Shown here piece by piece: positions 36,085-45,900 of a DNA stretch of 64,000 bases. The translations under genes were made by a program, and so were the position numbers. The stretch's first letter is position 1; the number at the start of each line of letters is the position of its first letter. The notes beneath the pieces are model-generated. The model did no database searches, had not been told where the DNA came from, and saw only the letters and a program-made list of their open reading frames with translations. The stretch comes from Acidobacteriota bacterium (GTDB lineage: Bacteria > Acidobacteriota > Terriglobia > Acidiferrales > UBA7541): positions 522,565 through 586,564 of the forward strand of contig JABCYZ010000001.1 in the NCBI GenBank assembly GCA_013289955.1, read 5' to 3'.

Positions 36085-36941
36085 GGGCGCCTCTCTTGCA
36101 GTGTCCCCGAAAAAAGATTTACGCCTGCAGTAAGAAGAGTGACGAAAAGAGTGATGCTGGTGAGCAGTGGCAAATCACGATTGAGAGCGGCCTGCCAGGC
36201 CAGTTGACCAACTCCGGGAGAATCCGAGAGCGCTTCGAGGGGAATCGCGGCGCCAAGCGCCAGACTTGCCGAGACTGCGAGAAGCGCCAGAAGGGGCGGC
36301 CGCGCGACGGGAAGCACATGGCGAAAAAGGATACGACCGGGGCTGACACCGCGGGCGCGGGCAGCGAGCACGAAAGGCTGGATGTGAGCCTGGGCAAGGA
36401 TGTTGTGCTGGTAGCGAAATAGTTTAGGGAGCGTGATGACGGCGATGCCCAGAAAGAGAGGGGCGCGCAGATAGAGGCAAAGCAAAGCCACAACCGCGGT
36501 GGGCAGCGCAATCAGAATTCCGGTGGCGGCGGTTGCGGAATATTCCAGCAACCAACTTTGCCAGCGAAGGGTGAGAAGCGACAGAAGCGAAGCGGCAGCC
36601 CAGGCAGTGATCCAACCGAGAAAAACGGTGCGAGCTGTGAAGGCGGCTCGTTCTTTCAGGAGTCCGGCGACGGGGCGTTCGAGGAAGGCCGAAGTGCCCA
36701 GATTTCCGTGGACTAGACCGCTGAGGTAAGCGCCGTAGTAGGAAAGCAGGCCCTTGCCCAATTGGAGCCGGTTGCGAATGGCATCGCGCGAGGATGCCGA
36801 AAGGCGGGAATCAAGCTCGTGCTCATCGACACCGTAACCCGGTGCGAAGCGCACTATGGTCGCACTCAGCAGCGCGCCCATAATCGCGAGCGCGCCGAGC
36901 AGAAGAAGCTTCTGCGCGAATTTTAAAATCCCAGGTGTCAT
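36081..36941 (-). CDS. ABC transporter permease, DppB-like
   Basis: A 286-residue membrane protein, first gene of the operon. It has the N-terminal helix, a periplasmic stretch with FAPGYGVDEHELDSRL, LSGLVHGNLGTS (typical of DppB), and the loop ARARGVSPGRILFRHVLP. About six transmembrane segments can be counted. The gene starts 36 bases downstream of the HD-GYP gene stop on the same strand, so read-through from that gene is possible. Confidence 0.9.
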   Translation of the reverse strand: MTPGILKFAQKLLLLGALAIMGALLSATIVRFAPGYGVDEHELDSRLSASSRDAIRNRLQLGKGLLSYYGAYLSGLVHGNLGTSAFLERPVAGLLKERAAFTARTVFLGWITAWAAASLLSLLTLRWQSWLLEYSATAATGILIALPTAVVALLCLYLRAPLFLGIAVITLPKLFRYQHNILAQAHIQPFVLAARARGVSPGRILFRHVLPVARPPLLALLAVSASLALGAAIPLEALSDSPGVGQLAWQAALNRDLPLLTSITLFVTLLTAGVNLFSGTLQERRP

Positions 36942-36977
36942 GGCTGCCAGACAACAAGAAATCTTTCCGCGTCAAAT

Positions 36978-39572
36978 TCATCCGGCTGTAGGAATCACGA
37001 GCTGCGTTTGCGATGGCAAACCGCGGCCCCGATAGTGGGTTTCCTTAGCTTCATACATGCTGCGATCGGCTTCGGAGAGCAGTTCCTCGGCCGTGGCCCC
37101 ATCATGCGGATAGAACGCCGCTCCCACACTGGCGGTAACAACCTTCTTGCCACAAACCTTCTGGCCGGCTTCTTCGACGGCAAGCTCTACCCGCGGCAAT
37201 AATTCCTTCACGGTGTCGAGCGTGAATTCCGGAAGAACCAGAATGAATTCGTCCCCGCCCAGCCGTCCAACCAGATCGTACTCGCGGCAGACGGTACGGA
37301 ATCTTTTTGCAATTTCGACCAATAGTTTGTTGCCGACCAGGTGCCCGTAGTTGTCATTCACGGTTTTGAAACCATTGAGGTCGCAAAGGAGGACTGCGAG
37401 AGGCAAACCGCTACGTTCGGAGCGCGACAACTCGCCATCCAGGTGGGCGCAAATCGATCGCGCGTTCGGCAGACCGGTAAGGAAATCCGTGCTCGCCGTG
37501 TCCTGGGCTTTCTCAAATTGTAGTGAGTTTTCGACCGACAGGCCGAGCTTTGAGCTGGCCGCCAGCAGCATGCGCAAGTGGTCTTTTGTGAAAGCCTGCT
37601 TCTCTTTCCGATATAGCGTGAGGACGCCGGCTACTCCGTCTCTTCCTTGAAGCGGGATAGAGAGAGTGGATCGCAAGACGGAAACGCGCGAAGGATCTCC
37701 GAGGTGTTTGGATTCGGCCATGGGGTCGCCGTTGATGATTGGTTTCTTGTGCTGGGCCACCCAGCCGGAAATGCCTTGGCCTATGGGCATTTCCAAGGCG
37801 CGGAAAAGATCATAGTCGACGCCGTGGACGTAGCGAGGAATCAGCTTTTGATCCTGACAAACAAAGAAGACGATCAGGTCGTGGGGAACCATTTCCTTCA
37901 GGCGGACCGCCACAACGGAGAGAGTCTCGCGCAAGCTCAGGGAATTTCCGAGTGTCTGGGCCAATTCAAAAAGAAGCTGGGCTTCCTGCCTGGCGGAGAC
38001 GATCGAGGCTAGAAATGAGGTGGCACGCACTTCCGCGGCGTTTGGCACTTCCGCAAATCCCGCCGACGGAGCAACAGATCGATTGGGGTTGGCCACAGAA
38101 GGGAAAGGACTCTTGGTGCTCTCGGTCCGGCTGACTACCTGCTCGAGCTCGAGGTACCTTTTTTCGATCGCCCCGACGACGCGCGGATCAAAGCTGGTTT
38201 CCATTTCTGACCGCAGGTGCTTCATGGCCTCATCGGCAGATATGGCGCGGCGATATGGCCTTTCCGAGGTGAGCGCGTCAAAACAGTCGACCACGGAGAG
38301 GATCCGTGCGCCGATCGGAATCGCTTCCTTCCGCAGTCCATAGGGATATCCAGTGCCATCCCACTTCTCGTGGTGGGAGCGGACAATCGGAACCACCGGG
38401 TAGGGAAATTGGACGCGATCGAGAATCTCGGCCCCGACAATGGGATGAATTTTCATGCGATCGAATTCTTCGGGCGTTAGGCGCCCGGGCTTGGAGAGGA
38501 TTTGCTCCGGGACGGCCAGCTTGCCTATGTCGTGAAGCATGGAAGCCGCGCGCAGGGCGTTCAGTTCCGCTTCGCTCAACCCCAAGTCTTTGCCGAGTTG
38601 CATGGCGTAGGTTTGAACGCGCCGCAAATGATCGTGGGTGCTGTGGTCCTTGGCTTCGATGGCCAGCGAAAGAGCCTCAATCGTTCGCAAGTGGAGGTCG
38701 GCAATTTCTTCGGTATGTTTCTTCTCGGCCTCCAAGCGGTCCAGATAGATGCGGTAGGAGCGATACATCCAGTAGACGAGCGGAAGAACCAGGATGGCAA
38801 ATTGCCAGCCGAAGGCGCGATTGATGATACTCACACCGCCTGCGATAACAGCTCCCAGGAGGTAGTAAGGAAACGACCATAGATAGCATTCCTTCCAGAC
38901 GAGAAGAGGATTGCGCTTCTGCATCAGGGCGATGATGCCCGAAACGGACATGGTGTTAATGGCGAAGTAGGTCGTCGAAGCAGAAAGCAGCAGCAGGGGC
39001 CATCCAATCCCCAGATGGGAAGCAAAACTACTGCGAAAAACGGCATTGGCAGCGGTGATGGCGATAGATAGATTGGCGAAACTGAAGGAGAGCTGAACCA
39101 GCGTCGGACGGGGTTTGGCTTGCCAAATCGACTGCACCAAACCGCCAAAACAGCCCATGAGCAAGGTCTCGGGGTAGGAGAGATCCAAAATGCCTACCAG
39201 GATGAAAAGGAAATTGGCCGACATCGTCGCTTCAATCCCGGGTAACCGCACTTTGAAAACGGAAGCCGCCAGAGCTACGCCGAAGAAACAGGCGAAACGG
39301 AGTTCGCTCTGCGGATGCCAATGAAGCAGTGCGTAAGGCAAGAGCGGCAGCCCTACCACCACTTGCAGCAGGATAAACGAGCCTGCCGGCCAACTAAGCC
39401 TTTGGCGCGCTTTGCCGGGGGTACCGATAACCCGTCGATAGCGGATGGCGAATCCGCCAAATGCACTGGAGAGCCAGGAATTTCCGGCCGCAGGGGCGGT
39501 CGCGCCCGTGCTCCCCGATTCCAGGGCAGGATTCAACGGACCATTCCCATCGTTTTTGCGAGGTCTGGGCAT
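36978..39572 (-). CDS. Membrane HD-GYP/GAF/GGDEF cyclic-di-GMP enzyme
   Basis: An 864-residue protein. Order: a basic N-terminus, about seven hydrophobic segments (residues 65-280) carrying KVRLPGIEATMSANF, an HD-GYP phosphodiesterase domain (about 290-480) with MLHDIGK and HHEKWDGTGYP, a GAF domain (about 540-690), and a GGDEF cyclase domain with the active-site GGDEF and the upstream inhibitory-type REYD. Both enzymatic signatures look intact, so it may make and break cyclic di-GMP. The membrane region is homologous to the whole protein encoded at 41961-42716. It is divergent from the subtilase gene. Confidence 0.92.
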   Translation of the reverse strand: MPRPRKNDGNGPLNPALESGSTGATAPAAGNSWLSSAFGGFAIRYRRVIGTPGKARQRLSWPAGSFILLQVVVGLPLLPYALLHWHPQSELRFACFFGVALAASVFKVRLPGIEATMSANFLFILVGILDLSYPETLLMGCFGGLVQSIWQAKPRPTLVQLSFSFANLSIAITAANAVFRSSFASHLGIGWPLLLLSASTTYFAINTMSVSGIIALMQKRNPLLVWKECYLWSFPYYLLGAVIAGGVSIINRAFGWQFAILVLPLVYWMYRSYRIYLDRLEAEKKHTEEIADLHLRTIEALSLAIEAKDHSTHDHLRRVQTYAMQLGKDLGLSEAELNALRAASMLHDIGKLAVPEQILSKPGRLTPEEFDRMKIHPIVGAEILDRVQFPYPVVPIVRSHHEKWDGTGYPYGLRKEAIPIGARILSVVDCFDALTSERPYRRAISADEAMKHLRSEMETSFDPRVVGAIEKRYLELEQVVSRTESTKSPFPSVANPNRSVAPSAGFAEVPNAAEVRATSFLASIVSARQEAQLLFELAQTLGNSLSLRETLSVVAVRLKEMVPHDLIVFFVCQDQKLIPRYVHGVDYDLFRALEMPIGQGISGWVAQHKKPIINGDPMAESKHLGDPSRVSVLRSTLSIPLQGRDGVAGVLTLYRKEKQAFTKDHLRMLLAASSKLGLSVENSLQFEKAQDTASTDFLTGLPNARSICAHLDGELSRSERSGLPLAVLLCDLNGFKTVNDNYGHLVGNKLLVEIAKRFRTVCREYDLVGRLGGDEFILVLPEFTLDTVKELLPRVELAVEEAGQKVCGKKVVTASVGAAFYPHDGATAEELLSEADRSMYEAKETHYRGRGLPSQTQLVIPTAG

Positions 39573-39939
39573 GCGTTCTTGCGTGGGCGACTCAAAGATT
39601 TACTGAGCCCATTTGGTACAGATAGTGTCCGTAATAGAGACAGGAATGCCCATAGTACGACTGGGGAGCTTTGTCCCAAGACTAAACCTATATAAGGACC
39701 GGGGATAGCGGCCCCGAACCGGACTCACACGACCGCTGAGGGGCGCAAACGGGGAGGGGGACAGGGGCGGTTCGAGGCATGGGGCGACTGTACCAAAACA
39801 GCGCAAAAGTAGTACTAGGCCTGCCCCACTCCGGTACTATCGACCAGATCGACCCCCAGCCTCTAAAACTAGTTCAGAGCGAAACGACACTTTTCGTTAC
39901 AGGTTCCTTGTACCCGGTTTCACCCAGGAGACAGAGAAA
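39573..39939. promoter_or_regulatory. Divergent intergenic region between the HD-GYP gene and the subtilase
   Basis: About 367 bases without a gene, separating two divergently transcribed starts, so at least two promoters must lie here. I cannot pick clear -35/-10 boxes. The subtilase ATG is preceded by CAGGAGACAGAGAAA. Confidence 0.45.
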
Positions 39940-41961
39940 ATGGACCTCACGCCCTACAAAAGTTCGAAGAAGCAGAACGGGGGGCCGCTGAAGACGACCA
40001 CGTGGGGCGCTCTGATCGCGATCGCGCTGTTATTGGGCCTTCATGGGGCGAGCCACCTCCTTCACCCGTGGGGGAGCCCACAAGTCATTCAAACGGCAGA
40101 CAATGCGGCGCAGGGGAATGGCGGAGTCCGTCCGACTGTAAATCACTCAAGGAACCTCGGTTCAAACGGGTTCGCGTCTAGCGGGTCCCCAACCTTCCAG
40201 CAGCCCCTCGGAGTTTCTAAGGGGACAGTACCTGCCAATCACCTTCTATCAGCCATGGCCGACAGGGATGAGCAGCAGGGTATTTCGGGTGGCATCAAGG
40301 CGTCGCCGGCTGCCCAGCAGGACGCGCTTCAGGGCGGGATGATGGCGGGAATGGCGAACACTGAGGCTCAGATCGCAGCCAAGATTGCTCCTGACCTGCG
40401 AGGGCTTGACCCCAGAAAACCGGTGGATGTCATTGTTCAGTTCAAGAGAACGGCAGGGTCCACGGACCTCACGGCGGATGGCGCGACCCTCAAGTCCGAT
40501 CTGTCGCTGATCAACGCCCAGCTGGTGACTATTCAGGGAGCCAACCTGGAGAGCCTTGCTTCTCATTCACAGGTGGCCTACATCTCTCCGAACCGCACGG
40601 TACGGGGCGCGATGGACCCGGTCGTAACTGCCGTCAATGCGGATATTGCTTACTCCGACGGCTGGGATGGCGCTGGAATAGGCGTCGCAGTCATCGACAG
40701 CGGTGTTGGCGCCGTTGATGACCTGAACTCGGATGGGAATCAACACCCATCCCGACTCGTGTATAGCCAAAGCTTTGTGCCGGGCGATACCTCTACAGTT
40801 GATGCTTACGGCCACGGAACGCATGTGTCGGGCATCGTCGCTGGAAACGCCTATGACTCCACGACCCTGCGGAACTACCCGAACGTGTATCGCGGTATCG
40901 CACCGGAAGCCAATATCATCAGCTTGCGCGTTCTCGACGGGACTGGCGCCAGCGTGGACAGCGCGGTGATCGCTGCGATTCAGCAAGCCATCGCTCTCCA
41001 GAGCACGTACAACATTCGGGTCATCAATCTTTCACTGTCTCGCGGCGTGTATGAAAGCTACACGCTCGATCCTCTTTGCCAAGCGGTGGAATCGGCATGG
41101 CAGTCAGGCATCGTCGTGGTAGCGGCGGCAGGCAACATGGGCGAATACTACGCGGCCGGCACGCAGGGATACGCCACGATTGGAGCGCCCGGCAATGATC
41201 CTTATGTGATCACCGTGGGCGCGACCAATACCCATGGTTCCGGCACGCAGGCCGCACAGACGGTGACGAGCTACAGCTCGAAAGGGCCGACGGCCTTCGA
41301 TCACATCGTGAAGCCGGATCTGGTCGCCCCGGGCAATTCCGTCGTTTCGCTTTTGGCTTCGCAGAATACCACTCTGATCACTGAGTATCCCCCACTCGCT
41401 GTTTTCCCCTGCAACGGGTCCGGCCTGAATTGTGGTTCGCAGTACGGCGCAGCGAACTACATGACGATGAGCGGGACGAGCATGTCGACTCCGGTGGTAA
41501 GCGGAGTTGTCGCCCTGGTTCTGCAACAAGACCCGTCGCTGACTCCCGACCAGGTGAAAGCGCGCTTGATGAAGACGGCCTGGAGGGGCTTTGGGCAGTA
41601 CACGACAACGACGGACTTGGGCACGGGCGTAAGCTATACGATCGAACAGGACATGTTTGCGGCGGGCGCTGGAGCCGTCGATGCTTCTGCTGCTCTCGCC
41701 AACACCGACCTTGCTCCCGCGACTCTCGGTTCGGCGATGTCGCCCACGGCAGTCTATGACGCAAACAACAACACCGTCACGGTCACCGGTGCTCCCGGAA
41801 CCGTATGGACTAACCCCAATGTCTGGGGCAACTCCGTAATTTGGGGTAACTCTGTTGTTTGGGGTAACTCGGTCGTCTGGGGCAATTCCGTGGTCTGGGG
41901 TAACTCGGTGGTTTGGGGTAACTCGGTCGTCTGGGGCAACTCGGTCGTTTGGGGCAACTAA
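39940..41961 (+). CDS. Subtilase (S8 peptidase) with C-terminal WGNSVV repeats
   Basis: A 673-residue exported serine protease. An N-terminal hydrophobic helix (TTWGALIAIALLLGLHGASH, about 25-45) is followed by a low-complexity stretch and an inhibitor-like propeptide (VDVIVQFKRT through AYISPNRTVRG, about 165-225). The catalytic domain shows the triad Asp253 (AVIDSGVG), His292 (YGHGTHVSG) and Ser514 (SGTSMSTP). The end is a run of 6-residue repeats, WGNSVI/WGNSVV, encoded at 41824-41958. The stop overlaps the next start (TAATG). Proteases of this repeat type are common in Acidobacteriota as I recall; the role of the tail is not known. Confidence 0.92.
   Translation: MDLTPYKSSKKQNGGPLKTTTWGALIAIALLLGLHGASHLLHPWGSPQVIQTADNAAQGNGGVRPTVNHSRNLGSNGFASSGSPTFQQPLGVSKGTVPANHLLSAMADRDEQQGISGGIKASPAAQQDALQGGMMAGMANTEAQIAAKIAPDLRGLDPRKPVDVIVQFKRTAGSTDLTADGATLKSDLSLINAQLVTIQGANLESLASHSQVAYISPNRTVRGAMDPVVTAVNADIAYSDGWDGAGIGVAVIDSGVGAVDDLNSDGNQHPSRLVYSQSFVPGDTSTVDAYGHGTHVSGIVAGNAYDSTTLRNYPNVYRGIAPEANIISLRVLDGTGASVDSAVIAAIQQAIALQSTYNIRVINLSLSRGVYESYTLDPLCQAVESAWQSGIVVVAAAGNMGEYYAAGTQGYATIGAPGNDPYVITVGATNTHGSGTQAAQTVTSYSSKGPTAFDHIVKPDLVAPGNSVVSLLASQNTTLITEYPPLAVFPCNGSGLNCGSQYGAANYMTMSGTSMSTPVVSGVVALVLQQDPSLTPDQVKARLMKTAWRGFGQYTTTTDLGTGVSYTIEQDMFAAGAGAVDASAALANTDLAPATLGSAMSPTAVYDANNNTVTVTGAPGTVWTNPNVWGNSVIWGNSVVWGNSVVWGNSVVWGNSVVWGNSVVWGNSVVWGN
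41824..41958 (+). repeat. In-frame 18-base tandem repeat coding WGNSVV
   Basis: Seven full units of 18 bases plus a final WGN codon triplet, giving eight WGN motifs. The units differ at synonymous positions (ggc/ggt, gtc/gtg/gtt, tcc/tcg) while the protein hardly changes, so the amino-acid repeat is under selection and the array is not a very recent expansion. Confidence 0.9.
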
Positions 41962-42716
41962 TGCCGCGAGCAGCTAAGATTTACATTTCGCTGGTGTTGT
42001 GTTCCGGAGTGGCAGTCTTGCTCATGGCCGCAGGATCGTGGTCTTCTGCCGGCCTGCCCCAGTTCCTGACACTTCTGGGCTTCGCCGCTGTCTCTTCAAC
42101 GCTCAAGATCCGCATCCCTGGCATTGAGAGCACCATGTCGCCGAACTTTGCATTCCTGCTTGTCGCCATGCTCTGCTGCAATTTTTCGCAACTGGTGGCG
42201 ATTGCGTTGGTGGCTGCATTGGTGCAATCCCTGTGGGCGGCCAAACGGCCGCGGCTTGTTCAGGTCGCGTTTAGCGCTGCAGCTCTGGTGTTGAGCGCCA
42301 GCGTGGCCTTCCAGTGCGCGCACTTTTTGTTGGGACTAAGCGCCACGAACTCGCCAGTGGCGTTCGCGATTCTTGCCGGCTGCTTGTACATTCCTCTCGA
42401 TACGGCTTTGGTGTCTGCCGTAATCGGACTGGTCGAAGGCCGGTCGTTGTGGCAAGTCGGCAGAATCTGCTGCGAATGCGTCTTCCCTTATTTCCTCGGA
42501 GGCATCGTCTTTGCGGGAATGGTGAGCAGTGCATTCTCAGGTTCCAAGCTCTGGCAAGGTGCGACGCTGCTCTTTCCAGTGGCCGTACTCGGCTATCTGT
42601 ATTCCTTGAGCCGGATGCCAACAGTCGCGCCGGCAGCTTCCCATGCAGTTTCGATGGCGGCCGAAGAGGAAGAGCTCGTCGGGGCCGGCTCGCCTCACGC
42701 GCGCCCTCGGCGCTGA
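41961..42716 (+). CDS. Stand-alone membrane sensor-domain protein
   Basis: A 251-residue protein with about seven hydrophobic segments and no enzymatic output domain. KIRIPGIESTMSPNF, LVQSLWAAKRPRLVQ and ECVFPYFLGGIVFAG match, in order, KVRLPGIEATMSANF, LVQSIWQAKPRPTLVQ and LWSFPYYLLGAVIAG of the HD-GYP protein at 36978-39572, so the two membrane regions are homologous. The start ATG overlaps the subtilase stop by one base (TAATG), which implies translational coupling. I use that ATG; an in-frame start at 41949 lies in the subtilase tail. The function is unknown. Confidence 0.82.
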   Translation: MPRAAKIYISLVLCSGVAVLLMAAGSWSSAGLPQFLTLLGFAAVSSTLKIRIPGIESTMSPNFAFLLVAMLCCNFSQLVAIALVAALVQSLWAAKRPRLVQVAFSAAALVLSASVAFQCAHFLLGLSATNSPVAFAILAGCLYIPLDTALVSAVIGLVEGRSLWQVGRICCECVFPYFLGGIVFAGMVSSAFSGSKLWQGATLLFPVAVLGYLYSLSRMPTVAPAASHAVSMAAEEEELVGAGSPHARPRR

Positions 42717-42951
42717 TCCATTCCAAAACCTGCGTCAAGTCCAGTGATTTCCGTGCAGGACGCTGACGGATACTACAGTCGCATCGGGCTTCCAGGCGCG
42801 GGTGAAGAATGGAGGTGCCTTCTGAATGCGTGAGACGGCCACGCGGCCTCAACGACTCCGGGCCAAGAAATTCAATACGTATATCGCTTGGCAAGTTATC
42901 ATTGCGGTGGGCTTGACACGGTAGGTTCGAAGCTGGCAACCCGCCTCGGCG

Positions 42952-45900
42952 ATGAAAATAGAATCCTCTTCATGGGGTAGAGTTCTTGGGATTCTGGCGT
43001 GTTTCTTTTTCTCGGGCGCAGCCGGCCTCATCTACCAAGTGGCTTGGGGCAAGGCCCTGGGGTTGATCTTCGGACATACCGTCTATGCCATTGCAACCGT
43101 TCTTACTGTCTTTATGGCTGGCCTCGCTGCTGGCAGCGCCTATATCAGCCGGTGGAGCGAACGGCGTGCCGCATCTCTCACTCTCTACGCGTGGATCGAG
43201 TTTATGGTTGGTGCGACGGGAGCGCTCTCGCTCGCAGGGCTTGTTGGCGTACGTTCCCTCTACCTAGCGGCCTATCCGAGCGTTACCGGGCTGCCGCTTG
43301 TTCTGCTCGGGCTCAGGTTTTTCGGCGCGTTCGTCGTGCTGTTCCTTCCTACCTTCCTGATGGGCGGCACGCTTCCCATCCTCGTTCGAGTGATCACGCG
43401 GAAATCCGGCGAACTGGGTATCCGCCTAAGCCAACTCTATTGGGTGAATACGCTCGGCGCGGTTTTCGGGACATTGCTATCGGGATTTGTCTTACTTCCC
43501 GCATTGGGCTTGCGTCTGACAGTCGCTTCCGCCGTGGCTCTCAATATTCTTGCCGGTTTGATCGCCTTTCGAATCGCGGAGGAGCCGGGCAACGCGCGAG
43601 GCGCAGAGAGCTCGCCTGCGATTGGGACTTCTGCCACTGCTGATCCGCAACCGCCCGCATTTGCCTTCCTGCTCTTTCTGTTTGCCGTTGTTGGCAGCAC
43701 CGCTCTAGCATACGAGATTGCCTGGACGCGGCTCCTGGCCATAACGATCAGCAGTTCCACATATGCTTTCACACTGATGCTCGCGACGTTTCTCACGGGC
43801 ACTGTTATTGGCAGCGCATCCTTCCAGCACTTCTTCAAAAGCTCGGGGCGGATCTCCTTCACCACGTTCTCTCGGACGCAAACTGGGACCGGAATCGCGG
43901 CACTCTCTTCTTTGATTCTCTTTCATTGGATTCCAGCTGTCATCCCGCCTCTGCTGAGGGCAACCCATCAGACGTTCAGCGGGCTCGTTCTGGCGCAATT
44001 TGTCACCACCGCCCTTACAGTGCTTCCGGTGGCGATAATTTTCGGCTTCAATTTTCCAATGGTTGTCGTTTTGCTTGACCGTAGCGCGCGCACCAACTCC
44101 GGCAAGTCAGCAACGGTCGGAAGCGCCTATGCGGCAAACACGGTTGGCGCCATTGTTGGGTCGCTGCTGACCGGGTTCTGGCTGGTTCCTCGGCTGGGTA
44201 GCTTTCGGGTTATAGCTGTCGCCGCCGCGGCGAATTTGCTGCTCGCACTCGCCCTTACCTTGCGCTCCTCCGAGCGCCGCGTCCTGCCTATGGCGATAAA
44301 CCTCCTCTGCCTTCTCGTGGCGTTTGTCGTCGGCTCTTCTTCCTTCTTATACAATCGTGCGCTCCTGAATCTATCGGCAGTTCTGTATGGGAATTCTTTT
44401 CAAGGTCATCTCACTCTTGGCGAACTGGCCGCTACGAATGATCTCGTGTTTGCGGAGGACGGCGTAAACGATTCCGTTGCCGTTTTCCGCTCCGATAACT
44501 ACGTGGCCCTGCGCATCAACGGCAAAGTCGATGCATCCACAGGTGATGCTCGCACGCAGCTTCTCTTGGGTCACTTGGGAGCGGCGTTTCCACCCGCACC
44601 GCGCCGAGTTCTTGTTATCGGCTTCGGCAGCGGCATGACCGCATCGGCCGTCGCCCGTTACCCTGACATTGAAAGTATTGATTGCGTTGAGATCGAGCCC
44701 GCTGTGCTCCGCGCTGCGCCGTTTCTTGAAGGCCTCAACCGCAATGTCCTGAGCGATCCTCGCGTTCACGTTATTTTCGATGACGCTCGGAACTTCCTGC
44801 TTACTTCGCACCAGAAGTACGACCTGATCATTTCCGAGCCCTCCAACCCCTGGATCGCAGGAATCGCCACACTCTTCACGGATGAGTATTACGCCGCGGT
44901 CCGCCGGCAGCTCGCTCCTGGGGGGAAATTTGTTCAGTGGCTGCAGGCATATGCGCTTGCACCGGCCGATCTTCGGATGATTTTCGCGACTCTCTCCCCT
45001 CACTTCGCCGACGTTACCCTCTGGCGCGGTGCGGAACCCGATCTTCTGCTCCTGGGCCGGACCGACGCTGCTCCCTTCCAATTCGCCCGCCTTCGATCTC
45101 TCTGGCAAAGCCAGACACTCCGCGAGGACTATGCGTCACTCGATGTGCATCAACCTGAAGGACTCGTTGCCTATTATTTGCTGGACGATGCCGAAGTGCG
45201 AGAGCTGGCGAAAGGCAGCGTCCTCAATACCGACGATCGCACTGTGCTCGAATACCACGCCCCGCAAACCGTGCTTGCCGCCGGCCTGTTTAACGCAAAT
45301 CAGGAGCTCATTGCACGGTTCCGAAGGGGGGCGCTCCCGGCGAATTTCGAGTCATCGGAAATCCAACACTCGCTAGAATACGGCGCCCTTACAGCGCTCG
45401 ATCTCGGTGACACGGCTAATGCTGCAAATTTTCTCAGAGCTCTCGAATCCCAGCCTGAGTCTGCTCTTCATTCTCTCGTCCAGGGACGTTTTGCGCTGAC
45501 GCAAAACAGCTTCTCGGATGCCAAGTACTTTCTCGAGGTGGCTCTCAAGCTGGATCCCGATTCGCCCGAAGCCATGCACTGGCTGGCCATCGCCGAGTAT
45601 CGTAGCGGCGAGAATACCGCCGCACGATCGGAGGTCGATGACATTCTGAAGCGGCATCCTCACTTCCTCCCCGCGCTTACCGACGAAATGGACTTTGCTG
45701 CGGATCGCAAAGACTTTCGGATCGCCCTCCTTGCGCAGTTAAACCGTATGTCCGTGATGCCGGATCCGCCTGCGTCCGAATATTGCCGCCTGGGAGCTAT
45801 ATGGATGAAAATGTCCAGTCTCAGCGAGGCTGAACCGATTCTGCTCAGAGGAACCGCGAAAGATCCCTACAGCTACGACTGTCACCTTGCTCTCGGCGAG

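Noticed and set aside
41754..41957. Minus-strand frame with repeated PQTTEL
   Set aside because: It is only the antisense reading of the WGNSVV repeat.
41824..41958. CRISPR-like array
   Set aside because: Units are 18 bases with no unique spacers and form part of an open reading frame.
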